Assembly: GCF_024172185.1 (NCBI RefSeq)
Contig: NZ_JAMZEC010000001.1
Span: forward strand, 372,001-436,000
Source: Nonomuraea roseoviolacea subsp. carminata
GTDB lineage: Bacteria > Actinomycetota > Actinomycetes > Streptosporangiales > Streptosporangiaceae
Direction: 5' to 3'
Length of the DNA: 64,000 bases
Part shown: in pieces, positions 1 to 9,396 of the stretch
Layout: every line of letters begins with the position of its first letter
How positions within the stretch are numbered: position 1 is the stretch's first letter
Made by a program: the position numbers and the translations under genes
Notes under the pieces: generated by a model
The model's database searches: none
What the model was told of the DNA's origin: nothing
Seen by the model: only the letters and a program-made list of their open reading frames with translations

Positions 1-311
1 ATCGGGTTCCAGTACGTCATGACGAGCGTCGCCGCGCCGGTGGCGGCCACGCCTTCGACGGTGCGCATGACGTCGGCGATGCGGGTGCCGTTGATCAGCG
101 ACCGGTGGACGGCGTCCTGGATGGTCGGGCCGTCCATGAGCGGGTCGGAGTAGGGCAGGCCGATCTCGATGACGTCGCAACCGGCCTCGACGAGGGCGGC
201 CGCGGCGGCGATGGCGCCGTCCTTGGACGGGAAGCCCGCGGGAAGGTAGCCGACCAGCGCGGCCCGGTTGTCCGCCTTCGCCTTGGCGAACACCGTCTGA
301 AGAGTAGTCAT
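1..311 (-). CDS. trpA: Tryptophan synthase alpha chain, N-terminal part (cut by window edge)
   Basis: This is the alpha subunit of tryptophan synthase, which cleaves indole-3-glycerol phosphate to indole and glyceraldehyde-3-phosphate and channels indole to TrpB. Translation from the ATG at 311 gives MTTLQTVFAKAKADNRAALV, then GYLPAGFPS, EAGCDVIEIGLPYSDPLMDG and QDAVHRSL, the family signature that includes the catalytic Glu of the E-I-G-L-P-Y-S-D-P block. About 103 codons are visible; the rest lies left of the window. It follows trpB on the same strand, but 281 bp away instead of the usual overlap, and the gap is filled with degenerate 15-18 bp repeats. Family assignment is certain; the gene is partial only because of the window edge. 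Confidence 0.97.
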   Translation of the reverse strand, partial: MTTLQTVFAKAKADNRAALVGYLPAGFPSKDGAIAAAAALVEAGCDVIEIGLPYSDPLMDGPTIQDAVHRSLINGTRIADVMRTVEGVAATGAATLVMTYWNP

Positions 312-363
312 GATCGTCCGTTCTCGGTGGTCGGTGGCCTCTTCGCCGCCGCCCTTCCCATCA

Positions 364-592
364 TGCCGTCATCGGGCCCGTCGTGCCGTCATCGGGCCGC
401 CGCCGACGCGTGCGCCCGGGCCCGGGGCCGGGCCGCCCGCCGGGGCCGTCACGCGGTCCCCGGCGAGGGAGGGCCCCGGCGTCGCAGGGCCCGGCGTCAT
501 CAGCAGGCCCGGCGTCGAAGGGCCTGGGCGACGAAGGGCCCGGTGTCGGAGGGCCCCGGTGTCGGAGGACCCGGCGTCGGAGGGCCTTGGTG

Positions 593-600
<8 letters not shown>
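364..600. repeat. Degenerate 15-18 bp tandem repeats filling the trpB-trpA gap
   Basis: From about 465 to 600 the + strand repeats a unit of the form GTGTCGGAGGGCCCG about eight times with point differences and 1-3 base length changes. The last unit reads GTGTCAGAGG and contains the trpB stop codon (TCA on the + strand, 593-595); the other units have TCG at that place. A separate 15-mer, TGCCGTCATCGGGCC, occurs at 364-378 and 384-398. No gene is visible in the 281-bp interval. The array probably lies within the trpBA transcript and may separate translation of the two subunits. Confidence 0.75.
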
Positions 601-1830
<1,230 letters not shown>

Positions 1831-1834
<4 letters not shown>

Positions 1835-2676
1835 TGCTGTCCCTCTGCTCCGTGGTCGGGGCGCGTGGCCGGGTGGGCGCCGGCGGTCACCAGCGCCTCG
1901 ACCGCCCTGCGCGGGTCCTTGCCGGTGACCAGGCTCTCGCCCACCAGCACCGCGTCGGCCCCGGCGCGGGCGTAGGCGAGCAGGTCGTGCGGCCCGCGCA
2001 CCCCCGACTCCGCGATCTTGATGACATTATCCGGGATCTTCGGCGCGATCTTGGCGAAGACATCCCGGTCGACCTCGAGTGTCTTCAGGTTGCGCGCGTT
2101 GACCCCGATGACGCGGGCGCCCGCGGCCAGGGCCCGGTCGAGCTCCTCCTCGGTGTGGACCTCGACCAGCGGGGTGAGCCCGATGGAGGTGGCCCGCTCG
2201 ATCAGCGAGACCAGCGCCTCCTGCTCCAGGCAGACGACCATGAGCAGCGCCAGGTCGGCGCCGTGGGCGCGGGCCTCCCACAGCTGGTAGGAGGTGAGGA
2301 TGAAGTCCTTGCGCAGGATCGGGATGTCGACCCGGGCGCGGACCGAGGCGAGGTCGTCGAGGCTGCCGCCGAACTTGCGGCGCTCGGTGAGCACGCTGAT
2401 GACGTGGGCGCCGCCCTCCTCGTAGTCGGCGGCCAGCGCCGCGGGGTCGGCGATCGCGGCGAGCGCGCCCTTGGAGGGGCTGGAGCGCTTGACCTCGGCG
2501 ATCACCGAGACCCGGTCGCCGCCCAGCGCCGCGAGCGCGTCGCGGGGGGCGGGAGCCCGCTCGGCCCGCCGCTTGAGGTCGTCGAGCGACACGGCCTGCT
2601 GGCGTGCGGCGAGGTCGGCACGCACCCCGTCGAGGATGTCGTCGAGGACGCTCGGTCCTTCCGTCCGCTCACTCAC
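1831..2676 (-). CDS. trpC: Indole-3-glycerol phosphate synthase
   Basis: TrpC closes the ring of carboxyphenylamino-deoxyribulose phosphate to form indole-3-glycerol phosphate, the substrate of TrpA. The 281-residue protein has the expected single-domain TIM barrel, with [12 protein letters not shown] (catalytic Lys), [44 protein letters not shown] and IAESGVRG in the usual order. There is no fused TrpF domain. The start is GTG at 2676 with GGAGGG about 10 bases upstream. It overlaps trpB by 4 bases. No Trp-rich leader peptide is evident in the 119 bp upstream (2677-2795), which instead holds GC-rich repeats of CGGCCCCGG. Confidence 0.97.
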
Positions 2677-2795
2677 GCGCTTGGGATCCCTCCGGTCGGC
2701 AGCAGGGGATGGCAGGAAGTTCGCGTCGCGTCCGCTCCCGGCCTGTCCCTGCGATGGTATCGGCCCCGGCGGCGTCGCTCCGCCACCGGCCCCGG

Positions 2796-3227
2796 CTAGG
2801 GCGCGAGGAATGCCCCGAAGGGCAGGTTACGGACGACCCAGTACACGAGGACGAGCGCGAGGAACGCCCACAGCCACGCCGGGTGGGCCAGGCTCGTCCG
2901 GCGCGGGCGGCCCTGCAGGGCGCGCACCAGCCAGCGTCCCCACCAGAACACCAGGAACGGGATCATCGCCACGGCGAGCGGGTTGAGGCCCAGCGCGGCG
3001 GCCGGGTCGAGGTGGGCCAGCGCGTGGATGGTGCGCAGCGTGCCGCAGCCGGGGCAGTACAGGCCGGTGGCCCACAGGAACGGGCACGTCGGGTAGTGCC
3101 CCGGTTCGTTGGGGTCGATCGTGCCCACCACCGCGAAGACCACGCCCGCGGCGGCGGCGACGCCGAGCGGCGCGAGCACCGACCGCAGCCGGTCGGAGCC
3201 GCGCCGCCCGATGTCCGCCATACCCAT
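2796..3227 (-). CDS. DUF2752 family membrane protein
   Basis: This 143-residue protein has three or four predicted membrane segments and the DUF2752 hallmark [13 protein letters not shown] about residues 60-72, preceded by [10 protein letters not shown]. The function of the family is unknown; the paired cysteines suggest a metal or redox site at the membrane. The start at ATG 3227 overlaps the stop of the upstream CD225 gene (TGATG, 1-base overlap), so the two are probably translated together. The same pair is often adjacent in actinobacterial trp regions, but a direct role in tryptophan synthesis is not shown. Confidence 0.85.
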   Translation of the reverse strand: MGMADIGRRGSDRLRSVLAPLGVAAAAGVVFAVVGTIDPNEPGHYPTCPFLWATGLYCPGCGTLRTIHALAHLDPAAALGLNPLAVAMIPFLVFWWGRWLVRALQGRPRRTSLAHPAWLWAFLALVLVYWVVRNLPFGAFLAP

Positions 3228-3775
3228 CAGTACGTCGAGCTCGGGGCGTTGGCCGCCACGATCACGAACAGCAGCACGTAGCCGATGATCACGAGGACCC
3301 ACCAGATGATGCCGGCGATCAGCGAACGCTTCCACCAGGTCTTGGCCTCCTCGGACGCCTGCACCGCACCCTGGTAGTCGCCGACCTGCCACTTGGAGTT
3401 GACCTGCGACGACTTCACGATCGACACGATGCCCAGGGGGAGGCAGCAGAAGAGCGTCGTCAGGATCGCGGCGACCAGGTGGTTGTCCGGCGGGGTCTGC
3501 GGGGCGCCGTAGCCGCCGGGCTGGCCGTAACCGCCGCCGGGGGGCTGCTGGCCGTAGCCGCCGCCGTAGCCGCCACCGCTCGGGGGCTGCTGACCGTAGC
3601 CGCCACCGCTGGGGGGCTGCTGGCCGTAACCGCCACCGCTCGGGGGCTGCTGACCGTAACCACCGCCGCTCGGCGGCTGCTGACCGTAGCCGCCACCACT
3701 CGGCGGCTGCTGGCCGTAGCCGCCGCCAGGAGGCTGGGCGCCGTACCCGCCGTCGCCCTGGTTCCCGTAGCTCAT
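3227..3775 (-). CDS. CD225/dispanin-like protein with Gly-Tyr-Gln-Pro repeats
   Basis: The 182-residue protein has a cytoplasmic low-complexity head of about 85 residues made of [10 protein letters not shown] units (about six near-perfect copies, then variants). It is followed by a CD225/dispanin module: a first hydrophobic segment AAILTTLFCCLPLGIVSIV, the loop SSQVNSKWQVGDYQGA, and a second membrane segment. I chose ATG 3775 because GAGGAG lies 8-10 bases upstream; earlier in-frame starts would put that ribosome site inside the gene. The repeats are encoded by a 30-bp DNA repeat, so copy number may vary between strains. Dispanins bind membranes; the specific role here is unknown. Confidence 0.85.
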   Translation of the reverse strand: MSYGNQGDGGYGAQPPGGGYGQQPPSGGGYGQQPPSGGGYGQQPPSGGGYGQQPPSGGGYGQQPPSGGGYGGGYGQQPPGGGYGQPGGYGAPQTPPDNHLVAAILTTLFCCLPLGIVSIVKSSQVNSKWQVGDYQGAVQASEEAKTWWKRSLIAGIIWWVLVIIGYVLLFVIVAANAPSSTY

Positions 3776-3957
3776 GCTGTGACTCCTCATGTGTCCATCT
3801 CTGGCGAGTTGCGCGCGGCAGCCTAGCGAGAAACCACCTGGGACGTGGAAATACGTCCACTTTGCGGACAATTTGTGATCAGACCGGAAGTCTCCGTGAC
3901 CAACCGGCGGACTTCACCGGACGGCGACAAAACGGTCAAGAAGCACCCCCCGGGTCG

Positions 3958-4587
3958 TCAGTACGAGCCCGAGGTGCCGGCGGCCGTGGTGACGCCGATG
4001 AGGGCCAGCCACATGCCGCCGAAGAACAGCCACAGGACCAGCCAGAGCACGATCGTGATGTAGGAGGTGACCAGGCCGCCCATGGCCATGCCCTGGCCGT
4101 CCTCGCCGGTGCGCTTGATGCGGCTCATCGCGATGTGGCCGACGATCGCGCCCGGGATGCTGGTCAGGCCGCAGAACACCAGGCCGACGATGCCGAGGAC
4201 GAGCGAGGTGACCGCCAGGCCGTTGGTGCTGCGCTGCTGCGGGGGGCCGTACCCGCCGTATGGGGCCTGACCGTACGCCTGGCCGTAGCCCTGCTGGGCG
4301 TACGCCTGCTGGCCGTGGTTCGGCTGGCTGTAGCCCTGCTGGCCGTACCCCTGCGGCCCCGAGCCCGGCTGCCCGTATCCCTGTTGCCCGTAGCCCTGCT
4401 GCCCGTAGCCCTGCGCGCCCGAGCCGGGCTGGCCGTAACCGTAACCGCCGCTCCCCGGCTGACCGCCGTAGCCGCCGTTGGGCGACTGCTGGCCGTAGCC
4501 GCCCTGGCTCGGGGGCTGCTGGCCGTACCCTCCCCCAGGGGGCTGCGCGCCGTAGCCGCCGCTGCCGCTCTGGTCCCCGTACCCCAT
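3958..4587 (-). CDS. DUF4190 domain membrane protein with Gly-Tyr-Gln repeats
   Basis: The 209-residue protein has an N-terminal tail of about 125 residues built from [10 protein letters not shown] and SGGYG blocks. A two-helix DUF4190 membrane module follows, around [19 protein letters not shown] and [17 protein letters not shown], with the linker [13 protein letters not shown]. Family members are membrane proteins of unknown function. The ATG at 4587 has GGAGGAG 6-10 bases upstream. It is the second protein in this cluster with the same kind of aromatic, glycine-rich tail as the CD225 protein, which suggests a shared ancestry of the tails or a common assembly partner. Confidence 0.83.
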   Translation of the reverse strand: MGYGDQSGSGGYGAQPPGGGYGQQPPSQGGYGQQSPNGGYGGQPGSGGYGYGQPGSGAQGYGQQGYGQQGYGQPGSGPQGYGQQGYSQPNHGQQAYAQQGYGQAYGQAPYGGYGPPQQRSTNGLAVTSLVLGIVGLVFCGLTSIPGAIVGHIAMSRIKRTGEDGQGMAMGGLVTSYITIVLWLVLWLFFGGMWLALIGVTTAAGTSGSY

Positions 4588-4764
4588 GTCGCTCCTCCGT
4601 CGTCGTGGCCCGTTGCAGGGGCAGCTTATTGACAAAAGGAACAGCGGTCCGGTGGCCCGGGAGCACCGAGGGCGAGTTGTAACCTCCACGCGACAGCCGC
4701 GACCAGGACAGACGCCCCAGTACGGGCCGTTCCACCACGAAACCCCGCCAACGCCGGGGAGGCG

Positions 4765-5394
4765 TCAGGTCGGGTCGTCGCCCCGGTCGAGGGCGTCCCA
4801 CAGGGCGCGGTCGCCGGCCGTCTCGGCGCGGCCCGCCGCCGGGGCGCGCTCGTAGCGGTCGGACATGCCCGCCCACCGCGGGCCGCGCACGGCGGCGAAC
4901 ACCCCGCCCGCGACCATCAGCGCCGCGCCGAGCCCCGCCAGCGCGGGCCAGGCCGCCACGACGTCCCAGGAGAACTTGCCAAGGCCGCGCAGCGCGTCGT
5001 GCTCGCGCAGCCAGCCCGCGGGGCCGTCACCGGCGACCGCCAGCCAGGTGGCGAGCCCGGCGCCCAGGCCGCACAGGGTCAGCAGCGCCCCCACCACGCG
5101 GCGGGCGAACCCCTTCGAGGCCAGCGCCGCCACCACGCCCGCCAGACCCGCCAGCGCGAGGGGCGTCAGCACGGGGGCCAGCTCGCCGCCCGTCGGCGCC
5201 GCCGGGTCGGCTCCCACGCCGCCCGGCACGCCCGCGGGGTGCCCGGCGCGCACGGTGATCCACGCGCGCGTCGCGGCGAACAGCACCAGGGCGCAGCCGA
5301 GCGCCGTCAGGCCCACCCACGTCCACAGCTCGCGACCGCGCCCGCCCGCTCCGCGCGGGCCGGTCGTGGCGTGCTCGTCGTGCGGCCCGGTCAT
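4765..5394 (-). CDS. Trp-operon-associated membrane protein (TIGR02234-like)
   Basis: The 209-residue protein has four predicted membrane segments, starting with [20 protein letters not shown] and the family motif ATRAWITV. Members sit in actinobacterial trp operons between trpE/hisI and trpC and have no proven function. The ATG at 5394 overlaps the hisI stop (ATGA, 5391-5394), so it is coupled to hisI. trpE, often found between hisI and this gene in relatives, is absent here. The C-terminal 35 residues are charged and probably cytoplasmic. Confidence 0.87.
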   Translation of the reverse strand: MTGPHDEHATTGPRGAGGRGRELWTWVGLTALGCALVLFAATRAWITVRAGHPAGVPGGVGADPAAPTGGELAPVLTPLALAGLAGVVAALASKGFARRVVGALLTLCGLGAGLATWLAVAGDGPAGWLREHDALRGLGKFSWDVVAAWPALAGLGAALMVAGGVFAAVRGPRWAGMSDRYERAPAAGRAETAGDRALWDALDRGDDPT

Positions 5395-5741
5395 GGCGCG
5401 GCCGACACCTCCAGCGGGGCGGCGTCGAAGCAGGTGCGGTCGCCCGTGTGGCAGGCGGCGCCCACCTGGTCGACCTGCACCAGCAGCGTGTCGCCGTCGC
5501 AGTCGAGCGACACGGCCTTGACGTGCTGGACGTTGCCCGAGGTCGCGCCCTTCACCCAGTACTCGGAACGGCTGCGCGACCAGTACGTCGCCCTGCCGGT
5601 GGTGAGCGTGCGGTGCAACGCCTCGTCGTCCATCCAGGCGAGCATGAGGACCTCGCCCGTGTCGTGCTGCTGGACGATCGCGGGCACCAGCCCGTCGCCG
5701 TTGCGCTTGAGCCGCTCGGCGACCTTCGGGTCGAGGGACAT
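5391..5741 (-). CDS. hisI: Phosphoribosyl-AMP cyclohydrolase
   Basis: HisI opens the adenine ring of PR-AMP in the third step of histidine synthesis. The 116-residue protein has [24 protein letters not shown](V)KGATSGN and the metal-binding D-C-D-G-D and [12 protein letters not shown] motifs. It is a stand-alone cyclohydrolase without a HisE domain. I start it at ATG 5741; a TTG four codons upstream is possible, and neither has a strong ribosome site. It leads the minus-strand group that runs into the trp genes and lies far from the main his operon at 38193-44284. Confidence 0.96.
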   Translation of the reverse strand: MSLDPKVAERLKRNGDGLVPAIVQQHDTGEVLMLAWMDDEALHRTLTTGRATYWSRSRSEYWVKGATSGNVQHVKAVSLDCDGDTLLVQVDQVGAACHTGDRTCFDAAPLEVSAAP

Positions 5742-5791
5742 GCCGCCATTCAACCAGCCGCGCCGACCGCCCCCCGCATCGGAGCGCCCGG

Positions 5792-6127
5792 TCAGGCCAG
5801 AGCCTGGGAGAGCGTGGCGTAGATGGGGAACAGCGGCGCGAGGTTGGTGCGGCGCAGCCGGCGCAGCACCTGGCCGCCGGGCGCGACGAGGGCGATGCTC
5901 CCCTCACGCTCGCGCAGGTCGGCGCGGACCCGCACGAGCACCCCGAGCCCGGTCGTGTCGATGAACGTCACCCCGCTCAGGTCGACGACCAGCCGGGAGC
6001 CGCGCGCCCTGGCCGACTCGTCGAGGCAGGTGCGCATCCGGCCCGAGTTGTCGACGTCCACCTCACCGGCGAGGCTGACGACCGTCAGGTCGCCGTGCCT
6101 GCGCCGCGTCATCCGCAGCACGTCCAC
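5792..6127 (-). CDS. STAS-domain anti-sigma factor antagonist
   Basis: This 111-residue protein is a single STAS domain. Strands around [19 protein letters not shown] and the phosphorylation loop [20 protein letters not shown] (predicted phospho-acceptor Thr/Ser after FID) match SpoIIAA/RsbV-type antagonists, which release a sigma factor when unphosphorylated. The GTG at 6127 is preferred because GGGGAG lies 7 bases upstream; a GTG at 6181 would add 18 residues. It is divergent from a MEDS-STAS gene and an HATPase gene, so the three probably form one partner switch. Confidence 0.88.
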   Translation of the reverse strand: MDVLRMTRRRHGDLTVVSLAGEVDVDNSGRMRTCLDESARARGSRLVVDLSGVTFIDTTGLGVLVRVRADLREREGSIALVAPGGQVLRRLRRTNLAPLFPIYATLSQALA

Positions 6128-6312
6128 GCCCTGCTCCCCATGACGCCCTCCGGCCCCGCGGGCCGGTCCCGTGTTCAGCACCGTACCTGGTTCGACGGCC
6201 GGTCACCCTGAGTTCGTTGAAGAATGCACTACGTGATCGCGCCTGGCCGGGTACGGTCGTCGTCGGCGCCCGCCCGAGGAGCGGCGCGGCGGACGCAGCC
6301 GGGAGGGTCGTG

Positions 6313-7146
6313 ATGGACGTCGCGGGGTCCGTCCTGGACCCGGAGCTGGGTGACCACGTGTGCCTGCCGTTCGCGGGCGAGGGCGAGCGGATCGCGGCGA
6401 CCCGGCTGTTCACCGCGAACGGCCTGCGGCGCGGGGCCCGGGTGCTCATCGTCACCTGCGCCCGCACGCCCGAGGAGACCAGGGCCTGGCTGGCCCCGGC
6501 CGTGCCGGGTCTGGCGCGGGCGGAGGCGGAGGGCCGGGTCGTGATCCGGCCGGCCGGCGCGACCACCCTGACCGCCGGCCGGCCGGACCCGGGCCGGGTG
6601 CTCAAGGGGCTGAGCGCCGCGGTCGAGCGGGCCGGGCAGGACGGCCACGCGGGCCTGTACGCGCTGGTGGACGCGGCGTGGGGAGCCGGCGACCCGGCGC
6701 GGCAGACGACGTGCGAGGCGGTGTCCAACCCGCTGTTCGGCGAGCGGCGGCTGGCGTCGGTGTGCCAGTACGACCTGCGGCTGTTCTCCGGCGAGGCGGT
6801 GGAGCGGGCGGCGTCGGTCCACCCGATCGCGCCGGAACGGGCGGCGCTGCGCTACGCCGCGACGTCCCGGCCGCCGGGCCTGCGGCTGTCGGGAGACGTG
6901 GACCTGACCAACCGGCAGGCGCTGGCCTCGGTGCTGGCGCCGCTGGAGCGCGAGCCCGGCGAGGTGGTCGTCGACCTGACGGCGCTGGGGTTCATCGACG
7001 CCGGGTCGGCGCAGCTCCTCTCGGCGACGGCGCTGGCCCGGCAGGGCCGTCCGACGGTCGTGGTGTGCGGGGAGGCCGTGGCGCGGGTGCTGCGGCTGGT
7101 GCGGGCCGACGCGCTGCTGACGGTCCGCCGGGGTGACGGTGGGTAG
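6313..7146 (+). CDS. MEDS sensor - STAS fusion protein
   Basis: The 277-residue protein begins with a MEDS/DcmR-like domain (DHVCLPFAGEGERIAATRLF, GLRRGARVLIVTC, about residues 10-165) fused to a C-terminal STAS domain (LRLSGDVDLTNRQAL, VVVDLTALGFIDAGSAQLL, about 185-275). MEDS domains sense small molecules or redox state in regulators such as DcmR. Coupled to STAS, the protein should transmit a signal into an anti-sigma partner switch. The ATG at 6313 has GGGAGG seven bases upstream. The 3' end overlaps the next gene by 14 bases. The loop reads FIDAGSAQ, keeping a Ser as possible phospho-acceptor. Confidence 0.87.
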   Translation: MDVAGSVLDPELGDHVCLPFAGEGERIAATRLFTANGLRRGARVLIVTCARTPEETRAWLAPAVPGLARAEAEGRVVIRPAGATTLTAGRPDPGRVLKGLSAAVERAGQDGHAGLYALVDAAWGAGDPARQTTCEAVSNPLFGERRLASVCQYDLRLFSGEAVERAASVHPIAPERAALRYAATSRPPGLRLSGDVDLTNRQALASVLAPLEREPGEVVVDLTALGFIDAGSAQLLSATALARQGRPTVVVCGEAVARVLRLVRADALLTVRRGDGG

Positions 7147-7528
7147 GCCGGCGCTGGTGTGCGGCTTCGCGCGGGGCCGCATCACCGTGGTGCGGCGCGC
7201 GGTGACGGAGTTCGCGGCGGCGGAGGGGCTGGCGGGGCGCCGGCTGGAGGACTTCGTGCTGGCGGTGAACGAGATCACCACGAACGCGGTGCTGCACGGC
7301 GGTGGCGGCGGCCGGCTGCGGCTGTGGTCGCTGGAGGGCCGGCTGTGGTGCGAGGTGACCGACGAGGGGCCGGGCCTGCCGCCGGGGTGGATGGGGTCGG
7401 AGCGGACGCCGTCGCGCTACGACACGGGCGGGCGGGGGCTGTGGCTGACCCGGCTGCTCTGCGACCACGTCACCATCGTCTCCACGCCCGCCGGGACCAG
7501 CGTGACGTTCTCCACCTGCACGGGCTGA
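7133..7528 (+). CDS. HATPase_c anti-sigma factor / serine kinase (RsbW-like)
   Basis: This is a 131-residue single-domain GHKL ATPase: the N box VLAVNEITTNAVLHG carries the catalytic Glu and Mg-binding Asn, and the ATP-binding DEGPGLP and GGRGLWLTRLL glycine boxes follow. Proteins of this size hold sigma factors inactive and phosphorylate STAS antagonists. Start is GTG 7133, or GTG 7139 in the same frame, within the end of the MEDS-STAS gene, so translation is coupled. The cognate sigma factor is not in this window. The stop codon lies inside the first unit of a 15-bp repeat array. Confidence 0.9.
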   Translation: MTVGRPALVCGFARGRITVVRRAVTEFAAAEGLAGRRLEDFVLAVNEITTNAVLHGGGGGRLRLWSLEGRLWCEVTDEGPGLPPGWMGSERTPSRYDTGGRGLWLTRLLCDHVTIVSTPAGTSVTFSTCTG

Positions 7529-7595
7529 GACCGCGCGGGCCGAGACTGCGCGGGCCGAGATCTCGCGGGCCGAGACCGCGCGGGTCGGGCCCGCG
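7521..7595. repeat. Five 15-bp tandem repeats starting at the HATPase stop codon
   Basis: The unit CGGGCTGAGACCGCG (7521-7535) contains the stop codon TGA. Four further units follow at 15-bp steps to 7595 with CGA or CGG in place of TGA. Read in frame past the stop, the array would encode pentapeptides of the type DRAGR. It fills the space between two convergent genes and has no poly-T terminator. Confidence 0.85.
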
Positions 7596-7608
7596 CCCGC
7601 TCGCCGGG

Positions 7609-9396
7609 TCAGGAGCGGGCGGCGGAGACCCAGGAGGCGTGCAGGGCGGCGTAGACGCCGTCCTCCTGCCGGACGAGCTCGTCGTGCGGGCCGCGCTGCA
7701 CCAGCCGGCCGCCGTCGAACACCAGCACCTCGTCGGCGTTCTCCGCCGTCGAGAGGCGGTGCGCGATGGAGATGGCCGTGCGGCCGCGCGTGACGCCCTC
7801 CAGCGCCCGGGCCAGGCGCACCTCGGTGGCCGGGTCCACGGCGGAGGTGGCCTCGTCGAGCAGCAGCAGGTCGGGGTCGGCGAGGTAGGCGCGGGCCAGG
7901 GCGACGAGCTGCCGCTCGCCGGCCGACAGCGACTCGCCGCGCTGCCCGACGGGCGTGGCGAGCCCGGCGGGCAGGCCGTCCACCCAGTCGGCCAGGCCCA
8001 GCTCGGTCATGGCCAGCTCGATCTCCTCGCGGGTGGCGTCAGGGCGGCCGTAGCGGATGTTGTCCTCCAGCGTGCCGTCGAACAGGAAGCCGTCCTGCGG
8101 CACCATGACGATGCGCTCGCGCAGCGAGGAGAAGCGCACGCCGCGCAGGTCGTGCCCGTCGATGGTGACGCGACCCGAAACGGGGTCCATGAGCCGGGTG
8201 AGCAGCTTGGCGAAGGTCGTCTTGCCGGACCCGGTCTCCCCCACCACGGCCACGCGGGAGCGCGGCGGGATCACGGCCGTCACCTCGCGCAGCACGGGCG
8301 GGCCGCCGGGGTAGGCGAAGTGGACGCCCTCGAAGGCGACGGAGATGGGGCCGCGGGGCAGCTCCACGCCGTCGGCGCCCGGGTCCGCGACGTCGGCCGG
8401 CGTGTCGAGCACGCCGAGGACGCGCCGCCAGCCGGCCACCGCGTTCTGGGCCTCGTTGAGCACCTCGGTGGCGGTCTGCAGCGGGGAGACGAACAGCGTC
8501 ACGAGGAACAGGAACGCCACCAGCCGCCCGGCCGTGATGTCGCCGGACAGGCCGAGCCGGACGCCGAGCAGCACGATCCCGGAGATGGCGAGGGCGGCGA
8601 CGATCTCGGTCAGCGGGAAGACGAAGCCGACGATGGTCTGCGCCCGGGTCTGGGCCGCCTTGTTGGCGTCCACGGCCTTGTCGACGCGCTCGGCGGTGCG
8701 CCGCTCGGCCGCGTACGCGCGGATGACGGCGGCGCCGACGACGGACTCGCTGACGGCGGCGAGCATGTCGCCGGTGCGCTCGCGGACCGAGGTGTACGCG
8801 CCCGACAGCCACCGCTGGAAGCGCGGCAGGGCGATCATCAGCGGCAGGAAGCACGCCCACACCAGCAGCGTGAGCTGCCAGGAGTAGAAGAGCATGAGCA
8901 CGCTGGCCACGAGGACCTGGCCGAGCGAGACGATGATCATCAGCCCGCCCCACTGCATGAACGTGCTGATCTGGTCCACGTCGTTGGTGACGCGGGAGAC
9001 CAGCGCGCCGCGCCGCTCGGTGTTCTGGGTGAGCACCGACAGGTCGTGGACGTGGCGGAAGCCGCGCACGCGCAGGGTGGCCAGGGACGACTCGGTCGCC
9101 TTGTACAGGCGCACGTTCATGACGTAGCCGGCCAGGGCGGTCAGCACGACGGCCGCCGCGCACAGCAGGACGGCGCGCGTGACGTACCCGACGTCGGCCG
9201 AGGAGTCCTTCAGGCCCGTGTCGATGGTCTGCTGCACCGCGATCGGCACGATGACCTTGCCTGCCGTGGCCACCACCGCGAGGGCGAGCGTCCCGGCGAG
9301 CCCCTTGCGGAACTCGGGCGTCAGGGACAGCCCGCGGCGGATGGTGGCCAGCGCGGAGCGTTCGGCGCTGGCGCCGATCCCCCGGACGTCGCTCAC
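7609..9396 (-). CDS. ABC exporter half-transporter, catalytically canonical subunit
   Basis: This is a 595-residue fused membrane-ATPase half-transporter. Six membrane segments occupy about residues 25-310. The ATPase has Walker A GETGSGKTT, signature LSAGERQL (altered from LSGGQ), Walker B LLLLDEATSAVD with the catalytic Glu, and the H-loop ISIAHRLST. It starts at GTG 9396, overlapping the stop of its partner (GTGA, 9393-9396). With the upstream gene it should form an asymmetric heterodimer in the cytoplasmic membrane. The substrate is unknown; such pairs export lipids, peptides or drugs. Confidence 0.93.
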   Translation of the reverse strand: MSDVRGIGASAERSALATIRRGLSLTPEFRKGLAGTLALAVVATAGKVIVPIAVQQTIDTGLKDSSADVGYVTRAVLLCAAAVVLTALAGYVMNVRLYKATESSLATLRVRGFRHVHDLSVLTQNTERRGALVSRVTNDVDQISTFMQWGGLMIIVSLGQVLVASVLMLFYSWQLTLLVWACFLPLMIALPRFQRWLSGAYTSVRERTGDMLAAVSESVVGAAVIRAYAAERRTAERVDKAVDANKAAQTRAQTIVGFVFPLTEIVAALAISGIVLLGVRLGLSGDITAGRLVAFLFLVTLFVSPLQTATEVLNEAQNAVAGWRRVLGVLDTPADVADPGADGVELPRGPISVAFEGVHFAYPGGPPVLREVTAVIPPRSRVAVVGETGSGKTTFAKLLTRLMDPVSGRVTIDGHDLRGVRFSSLRERIVMVPQDGFLFDGTLEDNIRYGRPDATREEIELAMTELGLADWVDGLPAGLATPVGQRGESLSAGERQLVALARAYLADPDLLLLDEATSAVDPATEVRLARALEGVTRGRTAISIAHRLSTAENADEVLVFDGGRLVQRGPHDELVRQEDGVYAALHASWVSAARS

